64,000 bases of DNA, taken from positions 1 to 64,000 of the forward strand of contig NZ_CAMFJS010000009.1 in NCBI RefSeq assembly GCF_945956965.1, written 5' to 3'. A program made the translations under genes and the position numbers. The notes under the pieces were generated by a model, which was not told the origin of the DNA, did no database searches, and worked only from the letters and a program-made list of their open reading frames with translations. The DNA comes from an uncultured Roseateles sp. (GTDB lineage: Bacteria > Pseudomonadota > Gammaproteobacteria > Burkholderiales > Burkholderiaceae_C). Below, piece by piece: positions 60,286 through 64,000 of this stretch (the stretch's first letter is position 1; the number at the start of each line of letters is the position of its first letter).

Positions 60286-63030
60286 ATGAAAACCACCCGC
60301 CTTTGCACTGCACTGGCCTTGATCTATGTTGGCGGCCTTGGCCTTGCCGGCGTTGCCCAAGCCCAGGAAACCCTTGAGCGTGTCACCGTGACCGGCTCGT
60401 CCATCAAGCGCCTGGAATCGGAAACGGCTTTGCCCGTCACCGTGATCACCCGCGCGCAGATCGAGAGCAGCGGCGCCGTCAACACCGAAGACCTGCTCAA
60501 GCGCGTCTCGGCCAACTCGGCCATGACCTCGGACACCGGCCAAGGCACGGGTTATGCCACCTCCAATGCCAATCTGCGCGGCTTGGGTGCCAACTCCACC
60601 CTGGTGCTGCTGAACGGCCGCCGCCTGGCCAATCACCCCTTCGGCAATATCGGCGGCAATGCCTCGGTTGACCTGAACAGCATCCCCTTTGCTGCCATTG
60701 AGCGCATCGAAGTCCTGCGTGATGGCGCCTCGGCCGTGTACGGCACCGACGCTGTCGGCGGCGTGATCAACTTCATCACCCGCAAGGACTACAAGAACGG
60801 CGAAGTGGTGCTGCGCTACGGCGACACCCAAAAGCGCATCGGCGGCACCGAGAAGGGCGCCTCCATCTCCTTCGGCTTCGGCGATCTGGCCGCCGATGGC
60901 TACAACGTCCTGCTGACCGGCAATGTGCAGCGCAACTCGCGCCTCAAGGCCATCGATCAGGCTTATTACAACCGCGGCGTTGACGAAGTTCCGGGCTCCA
61001 GCCCACCGTCGTCCAGCGCGCCTTTCCCTGGCTTCATCGAGGGCACCATCGCCCCCGGCGCCTACCCTGAACTCAACCCCGGCGCCAGCTTCCAGACCTG
61101 CGGCGCGCCCTACGCCTTCACCACGCTCAAGGGCAAGACGCCCAATGGCATGGAGCAGCGCGGCTGCCGCTTCATCTACGCCGCGACGCTGGACAACTTG
61201 CCTGACCAAGACAAGGGCGATCTGTTCGGCCGCGCCACCTTCAACATCGCCAAGGACCACCAAGGCTTTGTCGAGGCTTCGTTCGCCCACAACCACAGCA
61301 TCGGCCGCATCGCGCCGACGCCCATCCGCTACGGTTTCGGTCCCTTCAACGCCGCCAAGTTCGACTTCGAGCCGGTGTTGATGCCCATCACCAGCAAGTA
61401 CTTCCCGACCGCGCTGCTGACCAAGCTGGGCTATGTCCCCGCGGACTACAGCGATGCCAATGGCATGGCCGCCATCGGCCTGCGCGCCATTCCTGCCGGC
61501 AACCGCATCAACGACAACACGAATGAGCAGATGCGCTTCGTGGCCGGTGCTTCCGGCGTGATCGGCGGCTGGGATTACGACACCGCCTTCAACTACTCGC
61601 GCGCCACCGGCAAGCTGAACTACCACGGCTATGTGCAGGAAGACCGCTTCCTCAAGGCCCTGGCCACCGGCAATCTGAACCCCTTCGGCCCCGGTGATGC
61701 CACCGACGCAGCCTTGTGGGCCTCGGCCGCGATGGACGGCGATATGCGCAAGTCCTCCAGCACCACCACCGAACTGGACTTCAAGGCCAGCAAGGAGCTG
61801 ATGGCCATGGGCGGCGGCAGCATGGCCCTGGCCTTGGGCGCCGATCTGCGCCAAGAAAAGGCCGATGACAAGCCGCTGAATGCCGACTACGCCGCCGGCA
61901 AGCACATCGGTGGTGAAGGCACGGTGCCGCACACTTCCGCCTCGCGCAATCTGACCGCCTTGTTCGCCGAGCTGTCCATGCCCTTCGCCAAGGGTTGGGA
62001 AGCCACGGTCGCTGCGCGTTATGACCACTACAGCGACTTCGGCTCCACCTTCAACCCGCGTGTGACCATGCGCTACCAGCCCAGCCGCGAACTGATGTTC
62101 CGCGCTGCGGCCGGCACCGGTTTCCGCGCGCCGACGCTGTGGGACGTGAACTCGCCCTCGTCCTTCTCCAACACCGCCGACACGGTGCAAGACCCGAACT
62201 GCCCGGTGGCCTCGGAAATCAACGGCCGTTGCAACTCGCAGCTGCCCACGCAGTCCATGGCCGCTGCCAACCTGAAGCCAGAGAAGAGCCGTCAGGCGTC
62301 TGTCGGCATGGTGTTCGAGCCCAACTCGGCCATCTCGATGACGCTGGACTACTGGACCATCGAGAAGACCGATCAGATCGGCGTGATCGCCGCTGAAAAC
62401 TTGCTGACCACGCCTGACCTGGTGAGCCGCTTCAGCAACCGCATCAAGCGCAATGCTGCCGGCTTCATCCTGTATGTCGAAACCCCGGTGGACAACCTGG
62501 GCAAGCTGCAGACTTCGGGCTGGGACTTTGACCTGCGTGGCCGCATCGGCCTGGGCGACGCTGGCCGCTTGAATCTGGGCCTCGGCGGCACCTATGTCAG
62601 CAAGTACGACGCACAGAAGTACGCTGGCGGCCCTTACGGCGGTTTCGCCGGCACGGGCGGCGACGGCTCGGTGGCGCCGACACCGCGTTGGCAGCATGTG
62701 GCCAGCGCCGAGTGGGCGTATGGCAATCTGGCCCTGGTGCTGGAAAACGTCTACACCCGTGGCTGGACCGAGTCGGCCTCTTCGGTGGCGGCCAATATTG
62801 GTGTTGACGCGCCGCATGAAGTGAAGAACTCCAGCCGCTTCAATCTGTCGGGCACCTACAAGGGCATCAAGAACCTGACCCTGCGTCTGGGTGTGCGCAA
62901 TCTGCTGGATACCGAGCCGCCTTACGTCGCCTCCTCGTCCTACGGTTCGCACGCAGCCGGCTATGCCGCTTCCTTCACCGATCCGCGTGGCCGCTTCATC
63001 TACGGCAACGTCGCTTACCAGTTCAAGTAA
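60286..63030 (+). CDS. TonB-dependent outer membrane receptor
   Basis: The 914-aa protein has a signal peptide (cut near AQAQE), a plug domain (LPVTVITRAQIESSGAVNTEDLLKRV, NLRGLGANSTLVLLNGRRLA, IPFAAIERIEVLRDGASAVYGTDAVGGVINFITRKDY) and a beta barrel ending in YGNVAYQFK with the terminal aromatic. The ALPVTVI and GTDAVGGVINFIT patterns are those of the larger family of oligosaccharide/siderophore receptors; the ligand is unknown. The leader is structured and a terminator follows at 63075. Confidence 0.93.
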   Translation: MKTTRLCTALALIYVGGLGLAGVAQAQETLERVTVTGSSIKRLESETALPVTVITRAQIESSGAVNTEDLLKRVSANSAMTSDTGQGTGYATSNANLRGLGANSTLVLLNGRRLANHPFGNIGGNASVDLNSIPFAAIERIEVLRDGASAVYGTDAVGGVINFITRKDYKNGEVVLRYGDTQKRIGGTEKGASISFGFGDLAADGYNVLLTGNVQRNSRLKAIDQAYYNRGVDEVPGSSPPSSSAPFPGFIEGTIAPGAYPELNPGASFQTCGAPYAFTTLKGKTPNGMEQRGCRFIYAATLDNLPDQDKGDLFGRATFNIAKDHQGFVEASFAHNHSIGRIAPTPIRYGFGPFNAAKFDFEPVLMPITSKYFPTALLTKLGYVPADYSDANGMAAIGLRAIPAGNRINDNTNEQMRFVAGASGVIGGWDYDTAFNYSRATGKLNYHGYVQEDRFLKALATGNLNPFGPGDATDAALWASAAMDGDMRKSSSTTTELDFKASKELMAMGGGSMALALGADLRQEKADDKPLNADYAAGKHIGGEGTVPHTSASRNLTALFAELSMPFAKGWEATVAARYDHYSDFGSTFNPRVTMRYQPSRELMFRAAAGTGFRAPTLWDVNSPSSFSNTADTVQDPNCPVASEINGRCNSQLPTQSMAAANLKPEKSRQASVGMVFEPNSAISMTLDYWTIEKTDQIGVIAAENLLTTPDLVSRFSNRIKRNAAGFILYVETPVDNLGKLQTSGWDFDLRGRIGLGDAGRLNLGLGGTYVSKYDAQKYAGGPYGGFAGTGGDGSVAPTPRWQHVASAEWAYGNLALVLENVYTRGWTESASSVAANIGVDAPHEVKNSSRFNLSGTYKGIKNLTLRLGVRNLLDTEPPYVASSSYGSHAAGYAASFTDPRGRFIYGNVAYQFK

Positions 63031-63064
63031 GACCGTTGAAGGTGCTCAGGTCTTGATGGCCTGA

Positions 63065-63080
63065 GGCAAGACCTGACCCC
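63065..63080 (+). repeat. GGCAAGACCTGACCCC dispersed repeat copy 4
   Basis: The exact 16-mer directly forms the left arm of the terminator at 63075-63106, after the receptor gene. Confidence 0.55.
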
Positions 63081-63106
63081 TGCTGGGTAACCGGCGGGGG
63101 TCTTTT
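63075..63106 (+). terminator. Rho-independent terminator after the TonB-dependent receptor
   Basis: GACCCCTGC pairs with GCGGGGGTC (one G-U pair) over a 13-nt loop, followed by TTTT. Part of its stem belongs to repeat copy 4. Confidence 0.85.
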
Positions 63107-63121
63107 CATTTGGGCTAGCGT

Positions 63122-64000
<879 letters not shown>

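Noticed and set aside
60028-62952. 974-codon open frame on the minus strand opposite the receptor gene
   Set aside because: It is exactly antisense to a clear TonB-dependent receptor, is low-complexity Gly/Val/His-rich and has no ribosome site; it arises from high G+C codon bias.

Overview
The window reads as chromosome of a G+C-rich betaproteobacterium. A Burkholderiales member of the Roseateles/Paucibacter/Rubrivivax type is my inference, from the gene set (urtABCDE and ureDAJBCEFG, form II coxSLM, a PEP-CTERM protein, paired Crp and DUF2892 genes, a yybP-ykoY riboswitch before a GDT1 gene) and the codon style. Genes are densely packed, often with ATGA or GTGA stop/start overlaps. I see no tRNA, rRNA, CRISPR array or intact insertion sequence. 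Two stretches are visibly A+T-richer and look acquired: about 1-2850 and about 20000-20620.

Layout. 1-2762: a compact three-gene operon (AAA/ABC-type ATPase, PIN-like nuclease, RNA ligase), the best candidate here for an undescribed, probably anti-phage, system. 2982-7507: a PuuA-like ligase with a ParA ATPase, a lipoprotein, a zinc metalloprotease, and a membrane-protein/XRE-repressor module with a visible operator. 7531-19838: a molybdenum block: modABCE with a ModE box, a ChaA-type antiporter, an XdhC-type maturation factor and a divergent coxSLMDEG operon whose large subunit carries the form II motif AYRGAGR. 20218-27824: mixed housekeeping and accessory genes (lipoprotein, ferric-reductase-like protein, hydrolase, membrane proteins, acyltransferase, Crp regulator, 2OG-Fe(II) oxygenase).

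28000-50906 is a urea block: ureD; urtEDCBA on the opposite strand; an intergenic region of about 750 nt with NtrC-like sites and a near-perfect sigma-54 promoter driving what looks like a 70-75 nt small RNA; ppk2 and several small genes; a sensor kinase whose N-terminus is a complete NCS1-type permease, with its LuxR-type response regulator; then ureA-ureJ-ureB-ureC-GNAT-ureE-ureF-ureG. The ureA start region is preceded by two tandem 62-bp copies of itself, each encoding a 23-residue leader peptide and a hairpin.

50932-64000: a Cache-PAS-GGDEF-EAL protein, TfoX-C and VOC proteins, a manganese riboswitch with a GDT1-type exporter, a response regulator/hybrid kinase pair, a TonB-dependent receptor with a structured leader, and a glycerol kinase that runs off the window end.

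The themes fit together: molybdate uptake and ModE supply a Mo-hydroxylase; urea import, urease, a permease-linked sensor and sigma-54/NtrC-like signals form a nitrogen-scavenging regulon. All functional statements come from reading motifs and context; no database search was run.
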